From assembly GCA_902771735.1 (NCBI GenBank), contig CACXXO010000007.1, positions 124,001 through 188,000 of the forward strand: a stretch of DNA of 64,000 nucleotides, written 5' to 3'. The position numbers were made by a program, and so were the translations under genes. Shown in pieces: positions 8,813-17,137 of this stretch. Under the pieces are notes generated by a model. The model did not search any database. It was not told the origin of the DNA and was given only the letters and a program-made list of their open reading frames with translations. Numbering within the stretch: position 1 is the stretch's first letter; each line of letters opens with the position of its first letter. The DNA is from an uncultured Bacteroidota bacterium (GTDB taxonomy: Bacteria > Bacteroidota > Bacteroidia > Bacteroidales > P3).

Positions 8813-8889
8813 GGCCCCGTAGCTCAGCTGGATAGAGCAACTGCCTTCTAAGCAGTAGGTCCTGCGTTCGAATCGCAGCAGGGTCACCA
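8813..8889 (+). tRNA. tRNA-Arg(TCT)
   Basis: Acceptor GGCCCCG with CAGGGTC; anticodon stem-loop ACTGCCTTCTAAGCAGT shows TCT; T-arm CTGCGTTCGAATCGCAG; encoded CCA at 8887-8889. One acceptor pair (C6 with A67) is mismatched; a G there would give a perfect stem. Confidence 0.9.
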
Positions 8890-8930
8890 AAAAAAAAGAG
8901 CCGCCCTTGGGGTGGCTCCTTTTTTTTTGC
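8890..8930 (+). terminator. Terminator of the tRNA cluster
   Basis: An A-rich stretch, then GAGCCGCC/GGTGGCTC stem with loop CTTGG and a run of T. Confidence 0.85.
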
Positions 8931-8996
8931 CCCTCCAGAGGAGCAGCGGGTGGGTGCCGAGGCTGCCGCATTAGGACGAAAACAATCTTTTCAGCG

Positions 8997-9090
8997 TACC
9001 AACGCCCTACCGACTCCCTACCAACTCCCACCGTGGTGGGAGATGATACGGAGATGGTAGGGAGATGGTAAGGGGTTGGGAAAGAGTTGG
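8997..9090. repeat. 11-nt-unit inverted repeat, copy 1
   Basis: Left, C-rich arm of three 11-nt units (TACCAACGCCC, TACCGACTCCC, TACCAACTCCC) and ACC; centre GT; right, G-rich arm of five 11-nt units (GGTGGGAGATG, ATACGGAGATG, GTAGGGAGATG, GTAAGGGGTTG, GGAAAGAGTTG). It lies between the tRNA terminator and the threonine dehydrogenase promoter. The unit length is not a multiple of three and no frame is coding. Same family as five other loci in the window. Confidence 0.85.
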
Positions 9091-9152
9091 TCTCTACTAA
9101 AGGCTGGGAGAGAGCGAGTTATGTTTTGCTGTTCGGGGGGTAAAATTTTTTG

Positions 9153-9183
9153 TTTGAGTTATTGAATTTATTTTGTATTTTTG
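9153..9183 (+). promoter_or_regulatory. Promoter of the threonine dehydrogenase gene
   Basis: TTTG at 9153-9156 and TATTTTTG at 9176-9183, spacing 19 nt. Confidence 0.85.
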
Positions 9184-9263
9184 CAGTCGTCGCTGGGTTG
9201 CGATGAGTGACGCAACGACATGATAGATTGTTTGTTACAAAGAGATTAAAAAAATAGACAACA

Positions 9264-10211
9264 ATGAAAAAGATTCTTATCGTCGGTGCCGGCGGCCAGA
9301 TTGGCAGCGAGCTGACACGTAATTTGAGAGACATCTATGGTGACAACAACGTGGTGTGCAGCGACCTGCGACCGCTGAAGGGCGACCCCTACGAGCGCGG
9401 TCCCGTGGAGCGTATCGACTCGACGCAGATCATGCAGATTGCCACTGCCGTGAAGCAGCACAACATCGACACCATCTACAACCTGGCGGCCATCCTCAGT
9501 GCTACGGCCGAGCTTAACCCTATGCTGGGTTGGAATGTGGGTATCGGTAGTTTGGTGAACTGCCTCGAGGTAGCCCGCCTGTTTGGCTGCGCTGTCTTCA
9601 CGCCTTCGAGCATCGGTGCCTTCGGTCCCTCGACGCCGCATGTCAACACCCCGCAGGACACCATCCAGCGTCCCAACACCATCTACGGCGTCACCAAAGT
9701 CACGGGCGAGTTGCTGAGCGACTACTACTTCACCCGTTTCGGTGTCGACACCCGTTCGGTGCGTTTCCCCGGCCTCATCAGCTACCAGACGCTGCCCGGC
9801 GGCGGCACCACCGACTATGCCGTCGAGATCTACTACGCTGCCGTGAAGGGCGAGAAGTTCGTCTGCCCGCTGAAGAAAGGCACGCTGATGGACATGATGT
9901 ACATGCCCGACGCGCAGAAGGCCATGATCGACATCATGGAGGCCGACCCCAGCAAGCTGGTGCACCGCAACTCGTTCAACGTCACCGCCATGAGCTTCGG
10001 TCCCGAGACCATCTACGAGGTCATCAAGAAGCGCTACCCCAACTTTGAGATGGTCTACGAGCCCGAGCCCATCAAGCAGGCCATCGCCGACAGCTGGCCC
10101 GACAACATGGATGACAGCTGCGCTCGCAACGAGTGGGGCTGGAACCCGCAGTACGACCTGGAGAAGATGACCGACGACATGATCCTCAACCTGAAGAAGA
10201 AACTGTTGTAA
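9264..10211 (+). CDS. L-threonine 3-dehydrogenase, short-chain dehydrogenase type
   Basis: 315 residues. NAD-binding Rossmann motif GAGGQIGS (residues 8-15); SSIGAFGP; catalytic Tyr141-Lys145 in YGVTK; then RFPGLISYQTLPGGGTTDYAVEI and MMYMPDAQKAM, the signature blocks of the SDR-type threonine dehydrogenases known from Flavobacterium. It oxidises threonine to 2-amino-3-oxobutyrate, which a CoA ligase splits to glycine and acetyl-CoA. No 2-amino-3-ketobutyrate CoA ligase is adjacent. Other NAD-dependent epimerase roles are less likely given the specific motifs. Confidence 0.85.
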   Translation: MKKILIVGAGGQIGSELTRNLRDIYGDNNVVCSDLRPLKGDPYERGPVERIDSTQIMQIATAVKQHNIDTIYNLAAILSATAELNPMLGWNVGIGSLVNCLEVARLFGCAVFTPSSIGAFGPSTPHVNTPQDTIQRPNTIYGVTKVTGELLSDYYFTRFGVDTRSVRFPGLISYQTLPGGGTTDYAVEIYYAAVKGEKFVCPLKKGTLMDMMYMPDAQKAMIDIMEADPSKLVHRNSFNVTAMSFGPETIYEVIKKRYPNFEMVYEPEPIKQAIADSWPDNMDDSCARNEWGWNPQYDLEKMTDDMILNLKKKLL

Positions 10212-10237
10212 AGGTTTAAAGAAAGAAGGATAAAGTT

Positions 10238-10270
10238 AAGGCCGCCAATCATGCAAGATTGGCGGCCTTA
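10238..10270. terminator. Bidirectional terminator
   Basis: AAGGCCGCCAATC pairs with GATTGGCGGCCTT around ATGCAA, between the convergent threonine dehydrogenase and C25 peptidase genes. Confidence 0.8.
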
Positions 10271-10291
10271 TTGTTATTGTTTGCCTGACGT

Positions 10292-13200
10292 TTATTGCTT
10301 CACCACGCGGCTGACGGCGGAGCTCTGCGGGAGTGTGAGACGGAGGAGATAGGTGCCGGCAGGCAGTGCGCCAAGGTCGAGGGCATTGACATTGCTTCCC
10401 CGCATCAACTCGCGACCCTGAAGGTCGTAGAGCACGGCTTCGTTCACCACAGCGCTGAAGTGGACACTTCCGACAGTGGGGTTGGGCGAGAGGGCGATGG
10501 TCGATGCCAGGTTGGCGGCATCGCCAATGCCTTGGAGGTCACCGAAGTCGATGACGAGGACGACGGTGCTGTCGCAACCCTGGGCATTGGAGAAGATCTG
10601 GTTGTAGACGCCGGAGGCATGGTAGACGGTGCCGTACCACTCGTAGGAAGAGGAGGCTGTGGAAACGAAGAGCGTGTCGCCGAAGGAGGAGTGGTTGATG
10701 ATGAGATTGGTGCCGACGATGCTGTCGCAGCCGAAAGCTGTCTGGAAGGTGTCGATGGAGAAGGAGGACTCGGTGTAGAGCATATCGTTCCAGAGGAGGG
10801 AGTCGCAGGCGGTGATTTCGTCGGAGGAGTTGTAGGAGGGGTGGATGGTGTAGTCGACAATGGAGACGTTGCCATTGGGGGCGACGGTGCTGACAGCGCC
10901 GGAGCCGGGCGTGTCGGTGTTGACGTTCTGACCAGCCACGGAGAGCACGTCGCCCACGCAAGCATCCTGCTGGGAGAAGGAGACAACAACAGACTGGTGA
11001 GGCAGCACGACGTTGTCGATCCAGGCGCAGTCGCTGCCGCTGCTGACGCTACCGTCCTTGGAGTAGCGGAAGGTAAGGGTGTGGGTGCCGGCAGAGAGAG
11101 GGTAGGCGGCGCGGCTCCAAGCCACTTCGCCCGAAGCGTTGAACATCGACTGGTTGTCGATGAGGAAAATGAACTTGTCGTAGTTGGACTCAGACGAGAC
11201 GCTGTAGTAGAATCTCACGCTATCGGAAGAGGTCACGTTGACGGTGAGGTCCATATCGGAATTCTGGCCGTGGGAGGTGTATTGCACAGAGCGGAGGCAG
11301 TGGTTGCCTTCGTAGGGATGTTCGGTGCTGACGGCCCAGGGATAGGCTGCCGGGGCGCTCCATCCCGGGAGGTTGGTGTGACCGCCTTCAAAGGTCTCGA
11401 TAAAGCTCTGGCCGATGAATACCGGCAGGGAAGTGCCGAAGGAACCATAGTTGCCGGTCACGGGGATGAAGATATTGGACGGCATCTGTGCATTGGCCTG
11501 CAGGGTGAGGGAGAAGGTGATATCGTCGGCAGCCTCGAGAGAGAAGGGCGTGGTGGGATGGAGAACGGAGAGCATGGAGGTGGGCGACGAGAATTTGAAG
11601 GCGTTCAGGCGCGCGGGCGCGTGGCCGCTGTTGCGCAGGGTTGCGGTAACGGTGGCGGTAGTACCTGGCAGGAGGCTTGGGTTGTTGGGGGTATAGGTCA
11701 AGGAGAGCACGGGAGCGTAGAGCCAGAGGCGCAGGGTGCTGTTGGCATCGAGGGTGGCGCCGGACCAGGTGGTGCTGGTGGCGAGGTCGACGAAGGTGAG
11801 GTCGGGTGTGTTGTCGGCGACATAGGCGCTGACGGCCGCCACGAGGTCGAGAGAGGCACCGGCGGCGAGGCTGTCGAGGGTGACGGTAGAGTCGGAGAGT
11901 GTCAGCAAGGGATTGTTGCTAACGAGGGAGACGGTGATGCCGTGGGCGGTTACGTTGCCAGGGTTTTCGAGGTGGAGTGTCATGGCCACGGTGTCGCCGG
12001 CATTGAGAGGTGCCGAGGTGAAGGAGGTGACCATGGGGAAGGGGCCGTCAGGCTGTATCACCTGGAGGGTGCGGAAGGAGGTGCGGTATTGCTGAGCCGA
12101 GGCCGCGAGGGAATAGGTGCCCACGGAGAGGTCGGCCGGAAGAGAAAGCAAAGCATTGCCGGAGGCATCGGCGAAGACGGCGGCTATCAGAGAGTAGGTC
12201 ACCGTGTCGACAAGAGCCACATAAGCGTTGGGGGCCGTGGTGACGGCGAGCGACGTGGTGCCGTAGGAGATGGCCGACGAGGCGTTGAGGGAAATGGCGG
12301 AAGCCTGGGTCATGTAAGGCATCACCGAGGGGTCGCCCATGAGGTGATAGATTTCCCAATAGTACCATTTCATGGACGAGCTGGAGGAGGAGCTCTCGAC
12401 GGCCATGTTGCCCTGCATCACCATCGACCCTTGCGTGGTGCACCACTGGGAGTAGGCCTCGTTGTGGGTGTGGAAGGTGCGGTCGTAGACGCCGAGATTG
12501 GAGGAGTTGTAGGCCATCGACATCGAGGGGCCAATGCCGCTGCGGACGCCCACGGCCCAGTAGAAGTCCTGTCCCCAATAGGTGCTGTTGCTGCCGCCGA
12601 TATAGCCCACAGCGCCGGCATAGTCGCCTTTGCGGAGCAAGGCCTCGCCGAAACAGGTGCCCTCCTCGAACTTGTTGGTGAGGCAGCAGTTGCCAATCAT
12701 GAGGCCGAACTTCTGGTTGTTGGTCATCTGGTTGACATGGCTGTTGCCGAAGTTGGGTGTACCCCACCCTGTGGAGCCGCCATGGGCGGTATAGTTGATG
12801 AAGCCAGCGCCGAGGTTGTAGTAGGAGCGCACGATGGCGGCATTGCCGGAGGCGCTGCTCGAGAGTGTGACGTTGGTGGTGCAGGAAGGGATGATGGATA
12901 CATTGTTCTTAAAGTAGTATACGTTGGCCCATCCATGGGTGCCGTTGACATAGTTGGTGATGGCGTAATCCATGGCAGGGTCGCCATAGGTGTAGCCGTT
13001 GTCGCCGGGATTGCCCGCGTCGACGCCTGCCACCATCACGGCGCGGTCGAGGAAGGAGGGGTCGGGGAAGGTGTACTGCTCGTACATCAGGGTTTTGAGC
13101 ACCTGGGGTTCGAGCTGGGCGAGAGTTTGCGCCGAGAAGCGGCCGTAGTGACAGTCGGGGATATGGTCGCCACTGGTCCATGTCATGTAGTAGAGGTCGG

Positions 13201-14155
13201 TGACATGGTCGTTCGAGATGCCGGAGCCATGGGCGTCGAAGGTGGGGAGTTGAGCCACGTCGCCCACGAGCAGCACATAGGTCGGTGCGGGGTCGGCGAG
13301 GGAGGCGTTGGTGTAGAGGCCTTTGATATAGGCGGCGATGGAGGTGGTGTCGGTACCCACGCCGGGGTCGCCGGTGTAGACGATGTCTGTGCGGAAGCCC
13401 TTGCGCTGTTTCCACTGGACAAAGGTGTCGAGGTGGCCGCGGAACATGTTGTTGGCCACGATGAGGAAGCGCACGGGGGCTGCGGTACGCACGACTTTGG
13501 GATAGAGGCTATTCAAGGTCTGGGCACCACTATTGAAGGCAGGCGAGTAGTAGCGGTTGAACAACTCCTGGGAGCCTTCCACGTTGGCGCCCTGATAGCG
13601 GACGGTCAGCGTAGCATGGCGGCAGACGATGACCTGGCCGCTCACGGGGTTGTAGCGCACGGGCGAAAACTGGAGGCGTGCCAGACGGCGGTCGCGGGCG
13701 ATGCCCACTGCCTCGACCAGAGCCTGCTGTTGTCCCAGAAAGGCATTCGTTGAATAGACCTGGCTGTTGATACAGAGCTTCAGTGACGTGGTGTCGCTCT
13801 TGCTGCGCGGCAGCTGCACGGGCAGGAGCCTATGCTCCAAGGCAGGCAGGGTGTCGTAGCGTGCGTCGGAGACCTCCACCAGGAAGTCCTCGCACAGCGG
13901 CACCTCGATGAGGCGCGACAAGGTGGGCAGGGCGGGGTCGCCATAGTTGGCCAGAGGCTGCTGGAAGCCGTCGATGGCGAGAGTGCTGAAAGTCTCGCCG
14001 CACAGGGAGACTTTGCCTTCCTGCAGCGTTCCGATAGTGATTTCCAACTGCAGGGCGTTGTAGTCGTCGCCGAGGAGTCGGATAGCGGTTTTCTCCTGAG
14101 CCGACACGGTAGCGGCGGCTAGCAAGATGGATAAGAAAAGGGTTATTTTCTTCAT
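10292..14155 (-). CDS. Gingipain-like C25 family cysteine peptidase with T9SS sorting domain
   Basis: 1287 residues from the ATG at 14155 (MKKITLFLSILLAAATVSAQ signal peptide). Order: propeptide-like region (to about residue 220), C25 catalytic domain with the His in NYTAHGGSTGWG and the Cys in MIGNCCLTNKFEEG, a run of Ig-like/CARDB-like strands (about 620-900), a MAM/jelly-roll-like module (FIETFEGGHTNLPGW), repeats with CDSLLWN/CDSTVVL, and a type A T9SS sorting domain (LSPNPTVGSVHFS...LPAGTYLLRL). Expected to be exported through the outer membrane and anchored at the surface, degrading external protein. It follows a DPP11-like gene by 20 nt on the same strand. Confidence 0.9.
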   Translation of the reverse strand: MKKITLFLSILLAAATVSAQEKTAIRLLGDDYNALQLEITIGTLQEGKVSLCGETFSTLAIDGFQQPLANYGDPALPTLSRLIEVPLCEDFLVEVSDARYDTLPALEHRLLPVQLPRSKSDTTSLKLCINSQVYSTNAFLGQQQALVEAVGIARDRRLARLQFSPVRYNPVSGQVIVCRHATLTVRYQGANVEGSQELFNRYYSPAFNSGAQTLNSLYPKVVRTAAPVRFLIVANNMFRGHLDTFVQWKQRKGFRTDIVYTGDPGVGTDTTSIAAYIKGLYTNASLADPAPTYVLLVGDVAQLPTFDAHGSGISNDHVTDLYYMTWTSGDHIPDCHYGRFSAQTLAQLEPQVLKTLMYEQYTFPDPSFLDRAVMVAGVDAGNPGDNGYTYGDPAMDYAITNYVNGTHGWANVYYFKNNVSIIPSCTTNVTLSSSASGNAAIVRSYYNLGAGFINYTAHGGSTGWGTPNFGNSHVNQMTNNQKFGLMIGNCCLTNKFEEGTCFGEALLRKGDYAGAVGYIGGSNSTYWGQDFYWAVGVRSGIGPSMSMAYNSSNLGVYDRTFHTHNEAYSQWCTTQGSMVMQGNMAVESSSSSSSMKWYYWEIYHLMGDPSVMPYMTQASAISLNASSAISYGTTSLAVTTAPNAYVALVDTVTYSLIAAVFADASGNALLSLPADLSVGTYSLAASAQQYRTSFRTLQVIQPDGPFPMVTSFTSAPLNAGDTVAMTLHLENPGNVTAHGITVSLVSNNPLLTLSDSTVTLDSLAAGASLDLVAAVSAYVADNTPDLTFVDLATSTTWSGATLDANSTLRLWLYAPVLSLTYTPNNPSLLPGTTATVTATLRNSGHAPARLNAFKFSSPTSMLSVLHPTTPFSLEAADDITFSLTLQANAQMPSNIFIPVTGNYGSFGTSLPVFIGQSFIETFEGGHTNLPGWSAPAAYPWAVSTEHPYEGNHCLRSVQYTSHGQNSDMDLTVNVTSSDSVRFYYSVSSESNYDKFIFLIDNQSMFNASGEVAWSRAAYPLSAGTHTLTFRYSKDGSVSSGSDCAWIDNVVLPHQSVVVSFSQQDACVGDVLSVAGQNVNTDTPGSGAVSTVAPNGNVSIVDYTIHPSYNSSDEITACDSLLWNDMLYTESSFSIDTFQTAFGCDSIVGTNLIINHSSFGDTLFVSTASSSYEWYGTVYHASGVYNQIFSNAQGCDSTVVLVIDFGDLQGIGDAANLASTIALSPNPTVGSVHFSAVVNEAVLYDLQGRELMRGSNVNALDLGALPAGTYLLRLTLPQSSAVSRVVKQ

Positions 14156-14175
14156 TTCACAATTTTGTTTTTCTA

Positions 14176-16278
14176 TCAATTGACCAGCGTCATTTCGTCA
14201 ACCAAGTGACGGGCACCGGCGAACTTGTCGATGATGAAGAGGCAGTAGCGGATGTCGAGGGAGATGTTGCGGCAGTAGGCGGGGTCGAAGAGGAGGTCGC
14301 TCATGGTACCCTCCCAGCAGCGGTCGAAGTTGATGCCGATGAGCTGGCCGTCGGCGTTGAGCACGGGGCTACCGGAGTTGCCGCCGGTGGTGTGGTTGGT
14401 AGCGATGAAAGCCACAGGGAGTTCACCCTTCTTGTTGGCATACTGACCGTAATCCTTCTTCTGCCAGAGTTCCTTGAGCTTAGGTTCGACGCGGTAGTCG
14501 TAGACATCGGGGTTTTCCTTCTCCATGATGCCCTCGATGGTGGAGTAGGCGGTGTAGTAGGTAGCGTCTTTGGGCTTGAAACCCTCGACATGGCCGTAAG
14601 CCACACGGAGGGTGAGATTGGCGTCAGGGAAGAAGTTGCTGTCGGGATACTGCTCCATCATGCCGCGGACATAGGTGCGCATGAGGCGCTGGATATTGTC
14701 GCCGGCCTGATTGTAGGTCTGGCGCTTGTTGTCGCTGTAGCAGAAGTTGTAGGCTTGGGAGAAGAGGTTGACGGCGGGGTCGACCTCAATGGCTTTAGCG
14801 CGCTTCTCGGGTTTCATCTTGAGGAGTTTCTCGAGCTTCTTGGGATTGTTGAGAACCGACTTGGCGTAGATTTTTTTCAGAGTGGCCTCGACCTCGCTGT
14901 CGGTGCTGAGGTTCATGTAGGGCGCAAAGCCACGTTCCCACATATAGAGGAACGTCTCGAGGAAGATAGCCTCGTCGACGGGCGAATGCTGGTCGAAGTC
15001 CTCGAAATATTTACGGCTGTCGTCGAGCATCTTTTGCACACTGCTTTCGTCGCCGCGGTCGGCGATGCCCCGTAGCTGAATGGTGCGTCTCATGAAGTCG
15101 CTTGCCAAGACTGCCTCGCTGAAGTAGGTCCATTCTGTCTCCACCTCGCGGAGGCGCATATAGTTGTCTTCCAGTTGGTCGAGTACGTCGCGGTATTGAG
15201 GTTTATTGGCTGCCCAGCGGCGGAAGGTAGCCTCCTGCTCGAGTTTCTGCTCCACGCCGTGGAGACGTTCGATGCCCAGAGACTCGCCCTGCCACTTCTT
15301 CCAGCCGTTGGCGATGGAGGCCACGCGCGAAGCGTATTTCAGGCGCTGGGCGGGACTCTGCTGCATGGCGGCGTTGTAGTGTGCCAGACGGATATCGCGC
15401 AGGGCGATGCGCACGGGATTCACGACATTGGCGGCCAGGTCGACGGCGTCGTGCGTCACATAGCGGCGTGTGGTGCCGGGATAGCCGAAGACGAAGGTGA
15501 AGTCGCCCTCCTCAACGCCTTTGAGGCTGATCTGGAGGTGCTTCAAGGGGCGGTAGGGAGTATTGTCCTCGCTGAAGTCGGCGGGTTTGCCGTCTTTGGC
15601 GTAGACGCGGAACATGGAGAAGTCGCCGGTGTGGCGGGGCCACATCCAGTTGTCGGTGTCGCCGCCGAACTTGCCGATATTGCTTGGCGGGGTGCCCACA
15701 AGACGCACGTCGGTAAAGACCTCATTGATATACATGAAATACTGGTTGCCATAATAGAAAGGCTTGATAACGGCCTTGTAGTGAGTGCCCTCGACAGCCT
15801 TGGCGGTGATTGCCGCGATATTCTTGGCCACGATCTTCTCGCGGTCGGGTTCAGAGGTCTCGTCGTCGACCCCTTCGAGGACCTGAGTGGTGACATCCTC
15901 CATGCGCACGAGACGTGTGACGGAGAGCCCCGGGCAAGGGATTTCCTGGTCGCGAGTCATGGCCCAGAAGCCATTGGTCAGGTAGTCGTGCTCGACGGAA
16001 CTGTGGCGCACAATGTAGCTGTAGCCGCAGTGGTGGTTGGTGAGGAGCAGTCCTTCCTCGCTGACGAATTCACCGGTGCAGCCGCTGCCGAAGAGGAGAA
16101 TAGCGTCCTTGAGGGAGGCGTGGTTGATGTCGTAGATATCCTTAGCGCTGATGTGCATGCCGGCCTTCTGCATGGCGGCCTCGTTGCGCTGGAGGAGCAT
16201 AGGAATCCACATACCCTCGTCGGCCAAGGAAGGCAGTGAAATCGATGCCAATACTAAGATTGCGAGTAGTTTCTTCAT
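14176..16278 (-). CDS. S46 family dipeptidyl-peptidase, DPP11-like
   Basis: 700 residues from the ATG at 16278 with signal peptide MKKLLAILVLASISLPSLAD. S46 catalytic blocks: LLLTNHHCGYSYIV (His), GGDTDNWMWPRHTGDFSMF (Asp) and TGGNSGSPVLN (Ser). The substrate-defining position after the Ser reads INFDR; in characterised enzymes Arg here goes with DPP11 (Asp/Glu at P1) and Gly with DPP7 (hydrophobic P1). A periplasmic exopeptidase releasing dipeptides from oligopeptides. It is the first gene of an operon with the C25 endopeptidase, giving an endo/exo pair for protein use as carbon and nitrogen source. Confidence 0.9.
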   Translation of the reverse strand: MKKLLAILVLASISLPSLADEGMWIPMLLQRNEAAMQKAGMHISAKDIYDINHASLKDAILLFGSGCTGEFVSEEGLLLTNHHCGYSYIVRHSSVEHDYLTNGFWAMTRDQEIPCPGLSVTRLVRMEDVTTQVLEGVDDETSEPDREKIVAKNIAAITAKAVEGTHYKAVIKPFYYGNQYFMYINEVFTDVRLVGTPPSNIGKFGGDTDNWMWPRHTGDFSMFRVYAKDGKPADFSEDNTPYRPLKHLQISLKGVEEGDFTFVFGYPGTTRRYVTHDAVDLAANVVNPVRIALRDIRLAHYNAAMQQSPAQRLKYASRVASIANGWKKWQGESLGIERLHGVEQKLEQEATFRRWAANKPQYRDVLDQLEDNYMRLREVETEWTYFSEAVLASDFMRRTIQLRGIADRGDESSVQKMLDDSRKYFEDFDQHSPVDEAIFLETFLYMWERGFAPYMNLSTDSEVEATLKKIYAKSVLNNPKKLEKLLKMKPEKRAKAIEVDPAVNLFSQAYNFCYSDNKRQTYNQAGDNIQRLMRTYVRGMMEQYPDSNFFPDANLTLRVAYGHVEGFKPKDATYYTAYSTIEGIMEKENPDVYDYRVEPKLKELWQKKDYGQYANKKGELPVAFIATNHTTGGNSGSPVLNADGQLIGINFDRCWEGTMSDLLFDPAYCRNISLDIRYCLFIIDKFAGARHLVDEMTLVN

Positions 16279-16302
16279 ATTTTTATAAATTGTTTTAAAC
16301 TG

Positions 16303-16333
16303 CAAAGATACGAAAAATGGGTGGAATGACAAA
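16303..16333 (-). promoter_or_regulatory. Promoter of the DPP11-C25 protease operon
   Basis: On the minus strand TATCTTTG (plus-strand positions 16303-16310) and TTTG (16330-16333) with 19 nt between, 25 nt upstream of the DPP11-like start. Confidence 0.85.
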
Positions 16334-16385
16334 AAAATTTTTTACAGGGAGCCCTTGGCATGGTTTTTGATTGGAGGAAGAAAGT

Positions 16386-16910
16386 ATGGAACGAATGACA
16401 TTTACCACTGACCGGAAGACGGTCACCGAAGGGGAGATTGTGGAGGTGCGCTGGGGGTGCCCGGGTGCCGAGAGAGTTGAATTAACAATAGACAACGGTT
16501 ATAAGACCAGCGTCATACCCCTTGAGCTGAGCGGCAGCAAACGCTTCCGGCTCCACCGCTCGAAAGGGCGCACTCGGCTTGTCCTCACGGCGTATGTCGA
16601 CGGCAAGGGATTCTCGAAGGTTATACGAATGAAAGTGAAGGAGATGCCAGTCACCAAAGCCGAGACCGTCGACCATCAGGGCCGCACGATGAGTCGCCTG
16701 CGGCAGTGGCTGAACATGCCAAAATGGCAGACCTTCTGGCGGAATTACAAGATGAGCCGTCAGGCATTGCCGAAAGAAAAGAGGTTAGCGTCGCGGATGC
16801 TGCTTATGCTGGGAGGAGCGATGTTGCTTGGGACTTTCGCGCCGGCACTGTTGGGAGTGGGGATGATGGCCATTGCCATCTATCTGATATGGGTGATATA
16901 CAAACGATAG
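16386..16910 (+). CDS. Membrane protein with N-terminal beta-sandwich-like domain, unknown function
   Basis: 174 residues from the ATG at 16386 (a TTG 15 nt upstream is possible). Residues 1-90 look like beta strands (MTFTTDRKTVTEGEIVEVRWGCPGAERVEL..., similar to a small Ig-like fold with no signal peptide). A basic linker follows, then two hydrophobic segments near the C-terminus (MLLMLGGAMLLGTF and GVGMMAIAIYLIWVIY). The gene is divergent from the protease operon. No family is recognised. Confidence 0.6.
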   Translation: MERMTFTTDRKTVTEGEIVEVRWGCPGAERVELTIDNGYKTSVIPLELSGSKRFRLHRSKGRTRLVLTAYVDGKGFSKVIRMKVKEMPVTKAETVDHQGRTMSRLRQWLNMPKWQTFWRNYKMSRQALPKEKRLASRMLLMLGGAMLLGTFAPALLGVGMMAIAIYLIWVIYKR

Positions 16911-16916
16911 GGAATA

Positions 16917-17126
16917 TTATTGCCAGAACCCCTCGGAGCCCTCGGTCCATGTCGAGTGTTCTTGGAAAGTTTCCATTTCGCCACTGCCGTTCTGGTAGAT
17001 GAGCAGTTCGAGCATACCGTCCTGCGGCAACCCGATGATATTACTGTCGGCAAACCCTTTCTCACTGCAGAACTCCACCACCGCCAATTCTGGTGCTATA
17101 TATGGTTTTCGTGTCATAGTTTTCAT
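16917..17126 (-). CDS. Short peptide of the KPYxxPE type, downstream of a fimbrillin-like lipoprotein
   Basis: 69 residues: MKTMTRKPYIAPELAVVEF, then CSEKGFADSN and an acidic C-terminus ending WTEGSEGFWQ. Bacteroidales genomes often carry such short peptides (basic start, K-x-Y-x-x-P-E, then E-x-G-F-A-x-S) next to large surface lipoproteins; their function is not known to me. It starts 12 nt after the stop of the preceding lipoprotein gene, so it is probably co-transcribed with it. There is no signal peptide. Confidence 0.6.
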   Translation of the reverse strand: MKTMTRKPYIAPELAVVEFCSEKGFADSNIIGLPQDGMLELLIYQNGSGEMETFQEHSTWTEGSEGFWQ

Positions 17127-17137
17127 ACAATTATCTG

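Noticed and set aside
8997..9090. 11-nt arrays considered as a CRISPR array
   Set aside because: Units are 10-11 nt, contiguous and degenerate with no spacers, and no cas gene is nearby.
10295..13753. Very long plus-strand open frame (1152 codons) opposite the C25 peptidase
   Set aside because: It is the antisense of a well-supported peptidase, rich in Gly/Val/His/Glu as expected from GC-rich antisense, with no domain signature.
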